Position numbers and translations under genes: made by a program. The notes under the pieces were generated by a model. It made no database searches, was not told where the DNA came from, and was given only the letters and a program-made list of their open reading frames with translations. This document shows, piece by piece, positions 1 to 7,982 of a DNA stretch of 64,000 nt (within the stretch, counting starts at the first letter, position 1; the number at the start of each line of letters is the position of its first letter). The DNA lies in the NCBI GenBank assembly GCA_905234235.1, contig CAJOHN010000001.1, positions 1 to 64,000 of the forward strand. The letters run 5' to 3'. The stretch is from an uncultured Selenomonadaceae bacterium (GTDB lineage: Bacteria > Bacillota > Negativicutes > Selenomonadales > Selenomonadaceae).

Positions 1-1
1 T

Positions 2-148
2 TGGTTCCTCGAAGATGATAATAATTTTTCGACCGATAATCAGCTTGATGATTTGGTTGAAAGTAAAAGTTATTTGCCAACGGCACAGCTCGACACTTCA
101 GCAACTTTAACCAAAGAAAATAATCTCATCACTTACAGTAAGAAATAA
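2..148 (+). CDS. C-terminal fragment of an unidentified protein (possibly an RTX-type or surface protein)
   Basis: An open frame enters from the left edge and stops with TAA at 146-148. The visible 48 residues are rich in Asp, Asn, Ser and Thr and end in ITYSKK. There is no domain to assign. The polar, Asp/Asn-rich tail and the terminator behind it, nearly identical to the one behind the RTX-repeat gene at 19573, make a secreted calcium-binding-type protein a reasonable but weak guess. The start lies outside the window. Confidence 0.55.
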   Translation, partial: WFLEDDNNFSTDNQLDDLVESKSYLPTAQLDTSATLTKENNLITYSKK

Positions 149-167
149 AACTGCGCGGACAAAAAAA

Positions 168-200
168 TTAATCCCGTCGAAAAGCTCGGCGGGATTTTTT
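168..200 (+). terminator. Rho-independent terminator
   Basis: ATCCCGTCG pairs with CGGCGGGAT (one G-U pair) around a short loop and is followed by six T. It ends the partial gene at the left edge. A copy of CTGCGCGG sits between the stop codon and the hairpin, the same arrangement as at 20867-20917. Confidence 0.85.
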
Positions 201-214
201 GTTGGAAGAAATTT

Positions 215-1558
215 TCAGGTCGTCTTAATTTTGAACGAGGCATCAATCTCTTCAAGCGATTTCTTTTTGCTTTCAATGCCTAAGCTGAGGACAACCAGCG
301 AAACAATAACGAAAACCGACGCGAACATCACGAAAATTAAATTCATCTGCACGCTGTGGAATAATAATACGCCGACAAGCATGGGAGCGATCATGCCGCC
401 GATACGCCCAAAGCCTGCCGCCCAACCCGAACCTAAAGCACGAATCGCCGTCGGATAAAGTTCGGGCGTGTAAGTGTAGATGACGCCCCAAGCTCCGAGA
501 TTAAAGAAACTCATCGCCGCGCCCCAGCCTAAAATTTCATAACTAGCCGTCGCATTCCCGAAGAAGTAAGCGCAGATACCCGACATCAAAAGGAAAGTCG
601 ACAACGTGTAGCGTCGCCCGATTATATCAACCAAAATCGCCGCCGCGAAGTAGCCCGGCAACTGCGCCAGCGTCATTATCAACACGTATTCAAAAGTTTT
701 CACGACCTCGAAACCTTGCGAGAAAACTATCGACGGCAACCACATGAATATTCCGTAGTAGCTGAAGACAATTCCGAACCACGCAATCCACAGCATTAAC
801 GTCCGCACACGGAAAGTTTTCGTCCAGAGCGTGAACACGTTCAGTTTGAAAATCGGCGTCGCCTCTTCTTTGAATTCTTTATCAAACGGTCTGCTCGGCA
901 CGCCCAATTTTTTCTCCAGTGATAAAATTATTTGACGCGCCTCATCAACTCTGCCCTTTGAAATTAAATAGCGGATTGATTCGGGCATGTGTAAACGAAT
1001 TAAAAAGACGTACAGCGCGGGCAATGCTCCGATTATAAACGCAACTTGCCAACCGAATTTTGGAATCAGCAGATAAGAAATCAAAGCCGCGACCAGCCAG
1101 CCGACGCCCCAAAAACTTTCCAGCAAAACTATAAATCGTCCGCGCAGATGTGTTGGCGCGTATTCACTCATAAGCGTCGCCGCAACAGGCAACTCTCCGC
1201 CTAATCCAAAGCCGACTAAAAATCTAAAAACCAACAGCGATTCATAACTCCACGCCACCGCGCAGAGTCCCGTTGCCACGCTGTATAAAATTACCGTCGC
1301 CGCGAAAACATTTTTACGCCCGAATTTATCGGCAATCGTCCCCGCTAATACCGCGCCCAATGCCATGCCGATTAAGCCGACGCTCCCTATCCAACCGACT
1401 TGCTCAGGAGTTAAACCCCATTCCTTCGCCAAAATCGGCAACACGAACGAAATTAATCCCGTGTCCATCGAGTCGAAGAGCCAGCCCAATCCCGTTACGA
1501 CCAAAAGTTTATAATGGAACGAGCCAACCGGCAAAGTCTCTAAGCGTTCAAGTATCAT
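215..1558 (-). CDS. MFS transporter, sugar/organic acid:proton symporter type
   Basis: This is a 447-residue inner-membrane permease with about 12 hydrophobic segments. The loop between helices 2 and 3 carries the MFS signature ADKFGRK, and the equivalent loop in the second half reads DIIGRRY. The N-terminal FDSMDTGL and the GFGLGGELPVA segment resemble the NiaP/SV2-like and aromatic acid/H+ symporter groups, so the substrate is probably a small acid or sugar but cannot be fixed. The ATG at 1558 is preferred over a GTG nine bases upstream because AAGGAG lies 8 bases before it. It is a single gene, convergent with the partial gene at the left edge. Confidence 0.85.
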   Translation of the reverse strand: MILERLETLPVGSFHYKLLVVTGLGWLFDSMDTGLISFVLPILAKEWGLTPEQVGWIGSVGLIGMALGAVLAGTIADKFGRKNVFAATVILYSVATGLCAVAWSYESLLVFRFLVGFGLGGELPVAATLMSEYAPTHLRGRFIVLLESFWGVGWLVAALISYLLIPKFGWQVAFIIGALPALYVFLIRLHMPESIRYLISKGRVDEARQIILSLEKKLGVPSRPFDKEFKEEATPIFKLNVFTLWTKTFRVRTLMLWIAWFGIVFSYYGIFMWLPSIVFSQGFEVVKTFEYVLIMTLAQLPGYFAAAILVDIIGRRYTLSTFLLMSGICAYFFGNATASYEILGWGAAMSFFNLGAWGVIYTYTPELYPTAIRALGSGWAAGFGRIGGMIAPMLVGVLLFHSVQMNLIFVMFASVFVIVSLVVLSLGIESKKKSLEEIDASFKIKTT

Positions 1559-1682
1559 TGCAACCACTCCTTAAAAAACTAAAGCGGAAAAATTTCAAAC
1601 GGCTTGAATTGTATTTCACACGCAAAGAAATTGCAAGCCCGCTGTTAAATTTAGTTGCGAATCTGCGCGGCGTCTTGTAAAA

Positions 1683-1688
1683 TATAAT
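1683..1688 (+). promoter_or_regulatory. -10 box upstream of the 1737 gene
   Basis: TATAAT lies about 50 bases upstream of the start at 1737. No good -35 is seen at 16-18 bases, and a CTGCGCGG copy occupies that place. Confidence 0.4.
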
Positions 1689-1736
1689 CGCAGTATGAGG
1701 AAATTTTTTTTAGGGATTTGCAAGGAGGCGATTAAA

Positions 1737-2516
1737 ATGGATTTTGCGACAATCGGAACTCTCAGCTCTTACGTCAAGCGACAGAATTTAACCTTCGCCG
1801 CGAAACACAAGATACGAACGGGACAGACGCTCACGAACGCGAACGGCAATTTTATATCGATGACAACTTCGACGTTCGACAAACTCCGCGAGGCGGCTAA
1901 AGCCTCAACCGACCAAGCTAAGGCGCAAAAACTCGCGCTCATCAAGAAAAAACTCCAAGCGGGTCAAAAGCTCACCGATGAGGAAATGGGCTTCCTGCGC
2001 GTCAACGACCCCAAGACTTACAAGAAAGCCAAGCATGCCGACGACGCTCGCGAGGAACTCAAATCCGAACTCAAAAAAGCTAAGTCAAAAGAAGAGGCGC
2101 GCGAAGTCATGACGCGGGCAATGGTTAAAGCTTCGTCGGAGGCAATGTCTGAACTTTCCGCGCTCGGTCAAGGCGGCGGCAATGTCGCGGCAGGCGGCGT
2201 TTCGTCAAATGTTTCACAAGATATTTCCGGCGGCGGCGAAGTTAATCAGTCGATTCAAACTTCCAATGAAACTTCCAACGAAAATTTTAACGAAACAAAT
2301 TCTCCCACGCAAAAAAATTCGGACGAACAACCCGATACGCCCGAAGACATTATGGAAAAATATATTTGGACGATTCGCGCCCTCGAAAACGAATGGGCAA
2401 AGTTCACCAATTCAAAAGACTATAAAGACTTGCCCAGAAATCTTGTAGATAAAAAAATCATCGACCATAAACTTTTGAACGCGGCAACGGCTTATCGTAA
2501 GGCAATGGCTCACTAA
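1737..2516 (+). CDS. Hypothetical protein, Lys/Ala-rich with a low-complexity Asn/Ser linker
   Basis: I do not recognise this 259-residue protein. The ATG at 1737 is chosen over one at 1695 because AAGGAGG ends 8 bases before it. There is no signal peptide or membrane segment, so it is probably cytoplasmic. The N-terminal 45 residues are mixed. Residues about 48-140 are rich in Lys, Ala and Glu and should form helices or a coiled coil. Residues about 150-200 are a Gly/Asn/Ser/Thr-rich linker, and a more ordered segment with Trp residues closes the C-terminus. It is flanked by its own -10 box and a terminator, so it is transcribed alone. Confidence 0.75.
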   Translation: MDFATIGTLSSYVKRQNLTFAAKHKIRTGQTLTNANGNFISMTTSTFDKLREAAKASTDQAKAQKLALIKKKLQAGQKLTDEEMGFLRVNDPKTYKKAKHADDAREELKSELKKAKSKEEAREVMTRAMVKASSEAMSELSALGQGGGNVAAGGVSSNVSQDISGGGEVNQSIQTSNETSNENFNETNSPTQKNSDEQPDTPEDIMEKYIWTIRALENEWAKFTNSKDYKDLPRNLVDKKIIDHKLLNAATAYRKAMAH

Positions 2517-2527
2517 AAAAAAATTTT

Positions 2528-2560
2528 CCCCCGCGCAGATTTTTACGCAGGGGATTTTTT
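2528..2560. terminator. Bidirectional hairpin terminator
   Basis: The arms CCCCCGCG and CGCAGGGG pair with one mismatch around an AT-rich loop, with A-runs before and T-runs after. It serves the convergent genes at 1737 and 2560. The complement of CTGCGCGG (2531-2538) is built into the left arm. Confidence 0.8.
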
Positions 2561-3705
2561 TATTCATCAAAGAAAGGCGCAGCGAGGCTCACGAATAACG
2601 AACCTAAACTAAATCCTTCGGAAACATCCTCGCGAGCTACAAGCGGTCTTCGCGCTACGGGCTTGCCATTGTAATTCAAAACCGCCTCGCCTAAAATTTC
2701 TCCTGCGCGGATACCTTTACTCGCGTCAACAATTTTCGGCAGGTCGTAAGTAACTTTCAAAAGCTTAGGGTCTTCGCCCGCCATCAACGGGAAATTTAAA
2801 TTCTCCTCTAAGCCGACGCGTAAAGTCGCTTGCTTGCCGCCTTGAACGAATACAGTTTTCTCCGTGCGTTCGCTCTCAATGCCGTCAACCATGCGCACGC
2901 GTTCAAAGCCGTAATTGAAAAGAGCCGCCGCGTCATCAAAGCGCGTATCGTGATCGGGCGAATGCATCACAACCGCAATGAGTTCAACCTCGCCGCGTTT
3001 GGCACTCGCCGCTAAACATCCGCCCGCCGCCGTCGTCCAACCGGTTTTGACTCCGTTCGCGCCTTTGTACTTGCCCAAAAGTTCGTTGGTGTTGTTAAGC
3101 TCCGCCCATTTTTCCTTAGGCCGAATCCAGCGAATCGAAGTGCGCCGCGTACCGACAACTTCGCGGAACTCGGAATTTTTCATGCAGTAAACGGCAATGC
3201 GTGCCATATCAGCCGCCGTCGAGTAGTGATTGGAATTGGGCAAGCCGTTCGGGTTCACGAAATGCGAATCCTTACAGCCGATAACCTTAGCTTTGTCGTT
3301 CATCATGTCTGCGAATTCCGAAGTGCTCCCCGCGACAGCTTGCGCAAGAGCAACCGCGCCGCCATTTTCCGAAACTAACATCACAGCCGTAACCATATCG
3401 CGTGCGCTGACGGAATCGCCCACTGTCCAATTAAGCGTGTTATCCTCCGTCGTGACTGCCGCTTGGCTCATGGTAATTTCTTCAAGCGGATTAAGTTTCT
3501 CCAGCGCGAGAATGCACGTCAACATTTTAGTCATACTGGCAGGCTCACGTTCGGCGTCGGCATTTTTTTCGTAGATGATTCGCCCCGTTGTCGCCTCAAC
3601 CAATATCGCCGAGTCCGCTAAAATTTTAGGCTCGCCCGCTGCCTGCGCGGACAAATTCATTACAACAATCAGAAAGAAAATTATCGTCGCGAAAAAATTT
3701 TTCAT
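2560..3705 (-). CDS. D-alanyl-D-alanine carboxypeptidase (PBP5/DacF-like, peptidase S11)
   Basis: This 381-residue enzyme trims the terminal D-Ala from peptidoglycan stem peptides outside the cytoplasmic membrane. It has a signal peptide (about residues 1-22, ending SAQAAG). The three penicillin-binding motifs are present: SxxK as S57-MT-K60, SxN as S112-E-N114, and KTG at 220-222. A C-terminal beta domain of about 100 residues follows. The usual amphipathic membrane anchor is weak, ending in FVSLAAPFFDE. It starts 2 bases after the stop of the DUF4337 gene, so the two are co-transcribed. It is a paralogue of the enzyme at 11431. Confidence 0.92.
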   Translation of the reverse strand: MKNFFATIIFFLIVVMNLSAQAAGEPKILADSAILVEATTGRIIYEKNADAEREPASMTKMLTCILALEKLNPLEEITMSQAAVTTEDNTLNWTVGDSVSARDMVTAVMLVSENGGAVALAQAVAGSTSEFADMMNDKAKVIGCKDSHFVNPNGLPNSNHYSTAADMARIAVYCMKNSEFREVVGTRRTSIRWIRPKEKWAELNNTNELLGKYKGANGVKTGWTTAAGGCLAASAKRGEVELIAVVMHSPDHDTRFDDAAALFNYGFERVRMVDGIESERTEKTVFVQGGKQATLRVGLEENLNFPLMAGEDPKLLKVTYDLPKIVDASKGIRAGEILGEAVLNYNGKPVARRPLVAREDVSEGFSLGSLFVSLAAPFFDE

Positions 3706-3707
3706 GC

Positions 3708-4256
3708 TTACACCATAGACATCGTCTGAACAAAATTAAATATCCCGAATGCGCCGATTGCAATTCCCGCGTACCAGAAATAAATTTGTTTCATAAGTCC
3801 GGCGAGGGAAGTCAATAGAATTGCGATTTGCAGATACGTCAACGCGCCCGCAAAGCCTCTGTTCAATTCGAGGAAGTGATCTCGTTCCAATTCCTTTTGA
3901 TTGGCGGCTTTTCTTATCTCTGCTTGCTCGCCGTCGTAACGGTCAATCGTCTGCTGATATTTTTGTTCAAGCACGCTTAATTTCACCGGGTCGACGTTAT
4001 CGGGCGGGTCAACCTGCAAAGATTCAAGTTGCATTTTGTAAAGCTCTTCCTTAATGCTCTTTGCCTGATAATAAGCCCAGCCGTCCGACGCTTGACTTTG
4101 CGCCAAAATTCCTTTGCTAGCGTTCGCGCCCGCGTACAGTGAAGAAAACGTCGCGCAGATTGCCAATATCAAAGCCGTCAACGCAATTAATTGATTCGTG
4201 CGCTTCGGGAAGTCCGGCGTCTTGTCCTCTTCAATTTCTATTTTCTTATCAGCCAA
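3708..4256 (-). CDS. DUF4337 family membrane protein
   Basis: This 182-residue protein has a charged cytoplasmic N-terminus, one membrane segment at about residues 22-42, a helical region of about 80 residues (roughly 50-130), and two closing hydrophobic segments at about 138-180. That layout and the sequence around QASDGWAYYQAKSIKEELY match DUF4337, a family of unknown function. The start is TTG at 4256 with GGAG 10 bases upstream; no ATG is available at the right place. It sits between the clostripain-like lipoprotein gene and the carboxypeptidase gene in one leftward unit. Confidence 0.8.
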   Translation of the reverse strand: MADKKIEIEEDKTPDFPKRTNQLIALTALILAICATFSSLYAGANASKGILAQSQASDGWAYYQAKSIKEELYKMQLESLQVDPPDNVDPVKLSVLEQKYQQTIDRYDGEQAEIRKAANQKELERDHFLELNRGFAGALTYLQIAILLTSLAGLMKQIYFWYAGIAIGAFGIFNFVQTMSMV

Positions 4257-4270
4257 AATTTATTCGCTCC

Positions 4271-6295
4271 TTAATCTTGAATGCTGATGTCCGTAGTAAT
4301 TTCGCCGTTAGAAATCGTGAACATGATAAAGTTAGACGTTGCACTGTCTTCTGCGGTCGGCGAGACAAAATCAAAAGCGTAACCGTAATTGCCGTCGCCG
4401 AGCGGTTCGTCTTTAACTTGCGGGTCGTCGCCGATTGTAAACGTATCAACTTCAACCTGCGTAAAATCTTCGTCGTTGCCGGAAATCGTCATGCCGTAAT
4501 GGAGCGTCGTAATTTCATCGCCACTGCGGAGCTTGATAAGTTCGCGGGAGCTCATGCCGTGACTGTCTAAGCCTTTGCGTGCGCCGAGAATGTAATATTT
4601 TTCATCGGCGTAGACGTAAGCGACTTGCAAATTGCATTCGACGCCGTTAAGTTTAATCGGGATTGAGTAAAGATTGTAGCCGTCATTTTCCTCAGTAATT
4701 TCAACGTAAACGGGGTGCCCGTCAAGCATAGGCCAGACGCCGCGAAAGTTATCGGTAAAAATGCCCGCGTCCCAATCAGCGTTAATATCGGCGTCGCTAC
4801 CGAGATAAAGGACAACATCATCATCGACACTAATATAAGCCAACTGGCAGTGAACGCTCGAAAGGAGTTCCATTTGTTCGGGCGTGAGCTTAACGAAAGC
4901 ATTACCGTCCTTATCCATTTGAACGGGGAAATCTTCCAGCTGAGAAATTTGGAAAATCTCTTGACGTTGCGGAGGAGGAGTCGTCGGCGCGGGAGTAACT
5001 AAAGTATCGCCGTCAAGCAACGGAACAACATCGGCAGGAAGTTCGCCGTAAATGAGATAGTAGTACAAAAGTTTTTGGGGAATGGGCGCGGATTCTTGAT
5101 TGAGGTAAGCGACTAAAGTTTGTTCGTCGCCGCTGTAAGAATAGAAACTCGATAAGCCGCCGCCACGACTGCGGTATGCGCCGCTGACTTTGTAAATAAC
5201 CGCATCATCAACCGAGCTGATAAGTTTATCGGCGGTATTGGGGAGAATGGATTTGTTGCCCTTCGCGAGGTCGACAATGTCAACCATGTTTGTGTAACCG
5301 CTCTGGCGAGTGTTGCCGCCGTAATTTTCAGCCTGCGCGGCACCGCGTCCGAAGTTGGAGAAAAAATTTCTGGGGTTTTTATAAGCCGCACGAAGAGCCT
5401 CAAGCCCAAAAGCTTCGTAAGCGTTGCGGAGGTAGGGAAGTTGCGCGAGGTCGATAACGGAAAGCGTCGCCGTGTCATCAACCCAATAACTTTCGCAAGC
5501 GTCCATGTAAGTATCGCAAATCGTCTGCCCAAGTTTCGCGCCGCCCATTGCAGGATTTTGAGCGAGTGCGCCAACCCAGCCTTTGTAATTCCAACCGATA
5601 CCGGGTTCAACTTCCTCCGACGCCGTAACGTAGCGCGTGAAACCGTCAAGAGCGTTGATTGTGTCGTAAGTCGCCATGAGGCACGCGTCAAAGCCGATAA
5701 GTTCAAACGGCGGATTTTCATTCGACGCTTCATAAACAGCGGCAAATGCGGAACGCAAGTCGTTCAAACTTAACATGTTGCCCGTGCGTTCGTCTAAGCA
5801 AACACCCGCAACCGAACCGCCGCCGTGATCCCAGAATACAAAAACTTTATGGTCGGCAGTGTAATTTTCTTTACCAAAGCTAATGAAATCGGCAAGCGTG
5901 TTGACTTGTCCCATGTCGGCATCGTTCAAAGTCGCAATGCGTTGAAGTCCGTTCTCGTCGTAAAGAAAACGTTCAACCGCGCCGCTCGATACAACATTGT
6001 TTTGCCATTGATTGGAGCCGCCCGTCTGAATCAAAAATTTTACATTGGCAGGGAGTTTTACTTCCAACAACTCTTGCAAATCCGCCGTAGCCGCACCGGC
6101 TTCCGTCTCCAAGTCCGAACCGCAAATATACCATTGAACAAGCCACGTGTCGCCTGATTGGTAAGTGTCCTCGAAAGACGCCGATTTAGCCACGCGATTT
6201 GGAACGCCGTCTTCAGCAGTGTCATCGCAACCCGCCGCCGTCAACGCCGTCATCAAAAAAATTGCAAGCACAAAAAATTTCCTTAGCAAATGCAT
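4271..6295 (-). CDS. Clostripain-family cysteine peptidase (C11), lipoprotein
   Basis: This 674-residue secreted lipoprotein has a signal peptide ending in the lipobox LTAAGC near residue 23. The peptidase C11 core shows the catalytic His in FWDHGGGSVAGV (near residue 157) and the catalytic Cys in IGFDACLMATYD (near 204). Family members cleave after basic residues, often after self-processing. The C-terminal 240 residues are beta-rich and follow a Pro/Thr linker (near residue 440), perhaps a binding domain. The ATG at 6295 has GGAG 9 bases upstream; TTG at 6289 is a close alternative. It leads the unit that includes DUF4337 and the carboxypeptidase. Confidence 0.88.
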   Translation of the reverse strand: MHLLRKFFVLAIFLMTALTAAGCDDTAEDGVPNRVAKSASFEDTYQSGDTWLVQWYICGSDLETEAGAATADLQELLEVKLPANVKFLIQTGGSNQWQNNVVSSGAVERFLYDENGLQRIATLNDADMGQVNTLADFISFGKENYTADHKVFVFWDHGGGSVAGVCLDERTGNMLSLNDLRSAFAAVYEASNENPPFELIGFDACLMATYDTINALDGFTRYVTASEEVEPGIGWNYKGWVGALAQNPAMGGAKLGQTICDTYMDACESYWVDDTATLSVIDLAQLPYLRNAYEAFGLEALRAAYKNPRNFFSNFGRGAAQAENYGGNTRQSGYTNMVDIVDLAKGNKSILPNTADKLISSVDDAVIYKVSGAYRSRGGGLSSFYSYSGDEQTLVAYLNQESAPIPQKLLYYYLIYGELPADVVPLLDGDTLVTPAPTTPPPQRQEIFQISQLEDFPVQMDKDGNAFVKLTPEQMELLSSVHCQLAYISVDDDVVLYLGSDADINADWDAGIFTDNFRGVWPMLDGHPVYVEITEENDGYNLYSIPIKLNGVECNLQVAYVYADEKYYILGARKGLDSHGMSSRELIKLRSGDEITTLHYGMTISGNDEDFTQVEVDTFTIGDDPQVKDEPLGDGNYGYAFDFVSPTAEDSATSNFIMFTISNGEITTDISIQD

Positions 6296-6315
6296 CTCCT
6301 TCAACTCCTTTAAAA

Positions 6316-6440
6316 AAAAAGGTTAGCGATTAGAAAGCCTAACCACTAACCATTCTAGGGATCAGGGATTAGGTTTTAGGGAGCAGGGGGCAGCAAAACC
6401 CTAATCCCTAATCCCTGTCCCCTGAACCCTGACCACTAAT
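6316..6440. repeat. Intergenic heptamer repeat and hairpin
   Basis: Six consecutive heptamers run from 6399 to 6440: CCCTAAT twice, then CCCTGTC, CCCTGAA, CCCTGAC and CACTAAT. The segment 6364-6377 is an inverted copy of 6395-6409 (one base bulged) around a 17-base loop, and GGTTAG pairs with CTAACC at the left end. It lies between two same-strand lipoprotein genes and its right end overlaps the stop of the 6440 gene. Confidence 0.75.
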
Positions 6441-7153
6441 CATTTCTGCCCGGTAACGAATTTGGCAATCGCTTCGGGATCCTGCGGAGCCCAATAAGTT
6501 TTACCGTCGGAACCTTCGACGACTTCGCAAGTAACTTCAATGCTGGATTCGGGATTGAGCGGGAACTCGTTGATGAACTTGTCGATTGATTCGAGCGCGA
6601 ACTGTTGGAATTCGGGGCTGGCTTTAAGTTGTTCTTCCGTCAAACCTTGCGCTTGAAGTTCGCCGTAAGCAGTTCCGAGCGCGACCAAGTCAGCATTGTT
6701 CTCGGCAACTTTATTTGCGCCTTCCTGATTGAGTGTCGTAGCGGTGAGTTCAACGACGGGGTGTTCTTTGTCGTCTTTTTTAATCGTCGTCTTCATGTCC
6801 ATACCGGCATGGAGCTTGGCGATATATTGCCCTGTCATTTCCGCGACGCTTTCCTCACTGAGCGGATACTGTTTGAAAGCTTCGACCAACGGGGCGATAA
6901 CTTGCTCTTGGACTTTCTCGATGTCGGCTTCAGTCATGCCTGCCGCTTTTTGATTCTCGTCCTCGATGACGCCGTAAGCGTAGAGTTGCGCGTAAGCAAG
7001 AACTGCCTTATCCGCGCCGAATTCCGGAGCCGCAACTTCAACTTTCGCGTCGTCTTTTTTAGCGTCGCCGCCCTCGTCTTTTTTGCCGCCGCAACCTACC
7101 ATGCACAGCGCGAGCAGGAGCGTCAAAGCTCCAAATAAAATTTTTCTAACCAT
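6440..7153 (-). CDS. DUF5105-like lipoprotein
   Basis: This is a 237-residue lipoprotein with a signal peptide ending in the lipobox CMVGCGG near residue 21. A Lys/Asp/Glu linker precedes a helical and beta domain of about 190 residues that resembles DUF5105; the function is unknown. The ATG at 7153 is chosen over one at 7162 because GGAGG directly abuts the latter and lies 9 bases before the former. The gene just upstream (7205-7861) encodes a paralogue: both contain AILAYA or AVLAYA near the start of the domain, a KKDD..PIVELTAT-like strand, a GSDG.(T)WAP motif and an FLTGQ or FVTGQ end. The pair is a tandem duplication. Confidence 0.8.
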   Translation of the reverse strand: MVRKILFGALTLLLALCMVGCGGKKDEGGDAKKDDAKVEVAAPEFGADKAVLAYAQLYAYGVIEDENQKAAGMTEADIEKVQEQVIAPLVEAFKQYPLSEESVAEMTGQYIAKLHAGMDMKTTIKKDDKEHPVVELTATTLNQEGANKVAENNADLVALGTAYGELQAQGLTEEQLKASPEFQQFALESIDKFINEFPLNPESSIEVTCEVVEGSDGKTYWAPQDPEAIAKFVTGQK

Positions 7154-7204
7154 TAAAAACATCCTCCAATCAAAAATCTTTATGATAAGTTTTGTACTGC
7201 CGAA

Positions 7205-7861
7205 TTAACTTTGCCCCGTGAGGAAATTGATAAGCGCGTCGCCGTCAGCGGGAGCCCAATGCGTATTTCCGTCGGAACCTTTTATTTTGTGGCAAGGCAC
7301 TTCAAAAGTTTGTTCGGGCTGAAAAGAAAGGGCGTCGATAGTTTTCCCAATGGCGGCGACTGCAAGCTTTTGAACATCAGAATTTTCTTTAATTTGGTCG
7401 TCGGTCGCGCCTTCGGATTTGAGTTTTCCAATCATGCCGATAAGCGCAATGAACTCGTCATTTTTACCTGCGGACTTAGCGGAGGCGACTTGGTCAATCG
7501 GCGTGGCAGTGAGTTCGACAATCGGATTATTGGCGTCATCTTTTTTGAGCGTCGCTTTGAACGTCACATTGCCCTTGAGTTTATCGAAATAAATTTTAGT
7601 AAGTTGTTCCGCGCTGTCGTCGTTGAGCGGCACGATATTTTCCATAGAACTGATAAATTTTTTAGTCATAGCGTGGCGAATCTCTTTTTGATTATCCGCA
7701 ACGAAGCCCGCCTCCGATAAATTTTCACTCGTGCCGGTCATGACGGTTTCGGCGTAAGCAAGGATAGCTTTTTCGGGCGTCCCGATAATTTTTTCTTCGC
7801 CGCAACCGCCAATCATCAAAGCTGTTGTCAATACCGCGCAGATTAAAACTTTCTTGAACAT
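7205..7861 (-). CDS. DUF5105-like lipoprotein, paralogue of the 6440 gene
   Basis: This 218-residue lipoprotein has a lipobox at MIGGCG near residue 20, so it should be anchored to a membrane facing outward. The domain from about residue 30 matches its neighbour at 6440 over its whole length (LKKDDANNPIVELTAT, GSDGNTHWAP, FLTGQS) but is otherwise well diverged, which suggests an old duplication. GGAGG lies 6 bases before the ATG at 7861. It is transcribed leftward, probably with the 6440 gene, and diverges from dnaE. I cannot name a ligand or partner. Confidence 0.8.
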   Translation of the reverse strand: MFKKVLICAVLTTALMIGGCGEEKIIGTPEKAILAYAETVMTGTSENLSEAGFVADNQKEIRHAMTKKFISSMENIVPLNDDSAEQLTKIYFDKLKGNVTFKATLKKDDANNPIVELTATPIDQVASAKSAGKNDEFIALIGMIGKLKSEGATDDQIKENSDVQKLAVAAIGKTIDALSFQPEQTFEVPCHKIKGSDGNTHWAPADGDALINFLTGQS

Positions 7862-7922
7862 AATTACCTCCCTTCCGTTCCGCCCGCATTATATCAAAAA
7901 TTTTTATCGGCGCAACAGGAAT

Positions 7923-7951
7923 TTGAACAATCTGCGCGGCTCTGATATAAT
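7923..7951 (+). promoter_or_regulatory. dnaE promoter
   Basis: TTGAAC (7923-7928) and TATAAT (7946-7951) are separated by 17 bases, 31 bases before the dnaE start. The spacer contains a full CTGCGCGG copy. Confidence 0.85.
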
Positions 7952-7982
7952 CACAGAAAATTTCGACGGGAGGCAATAATTT

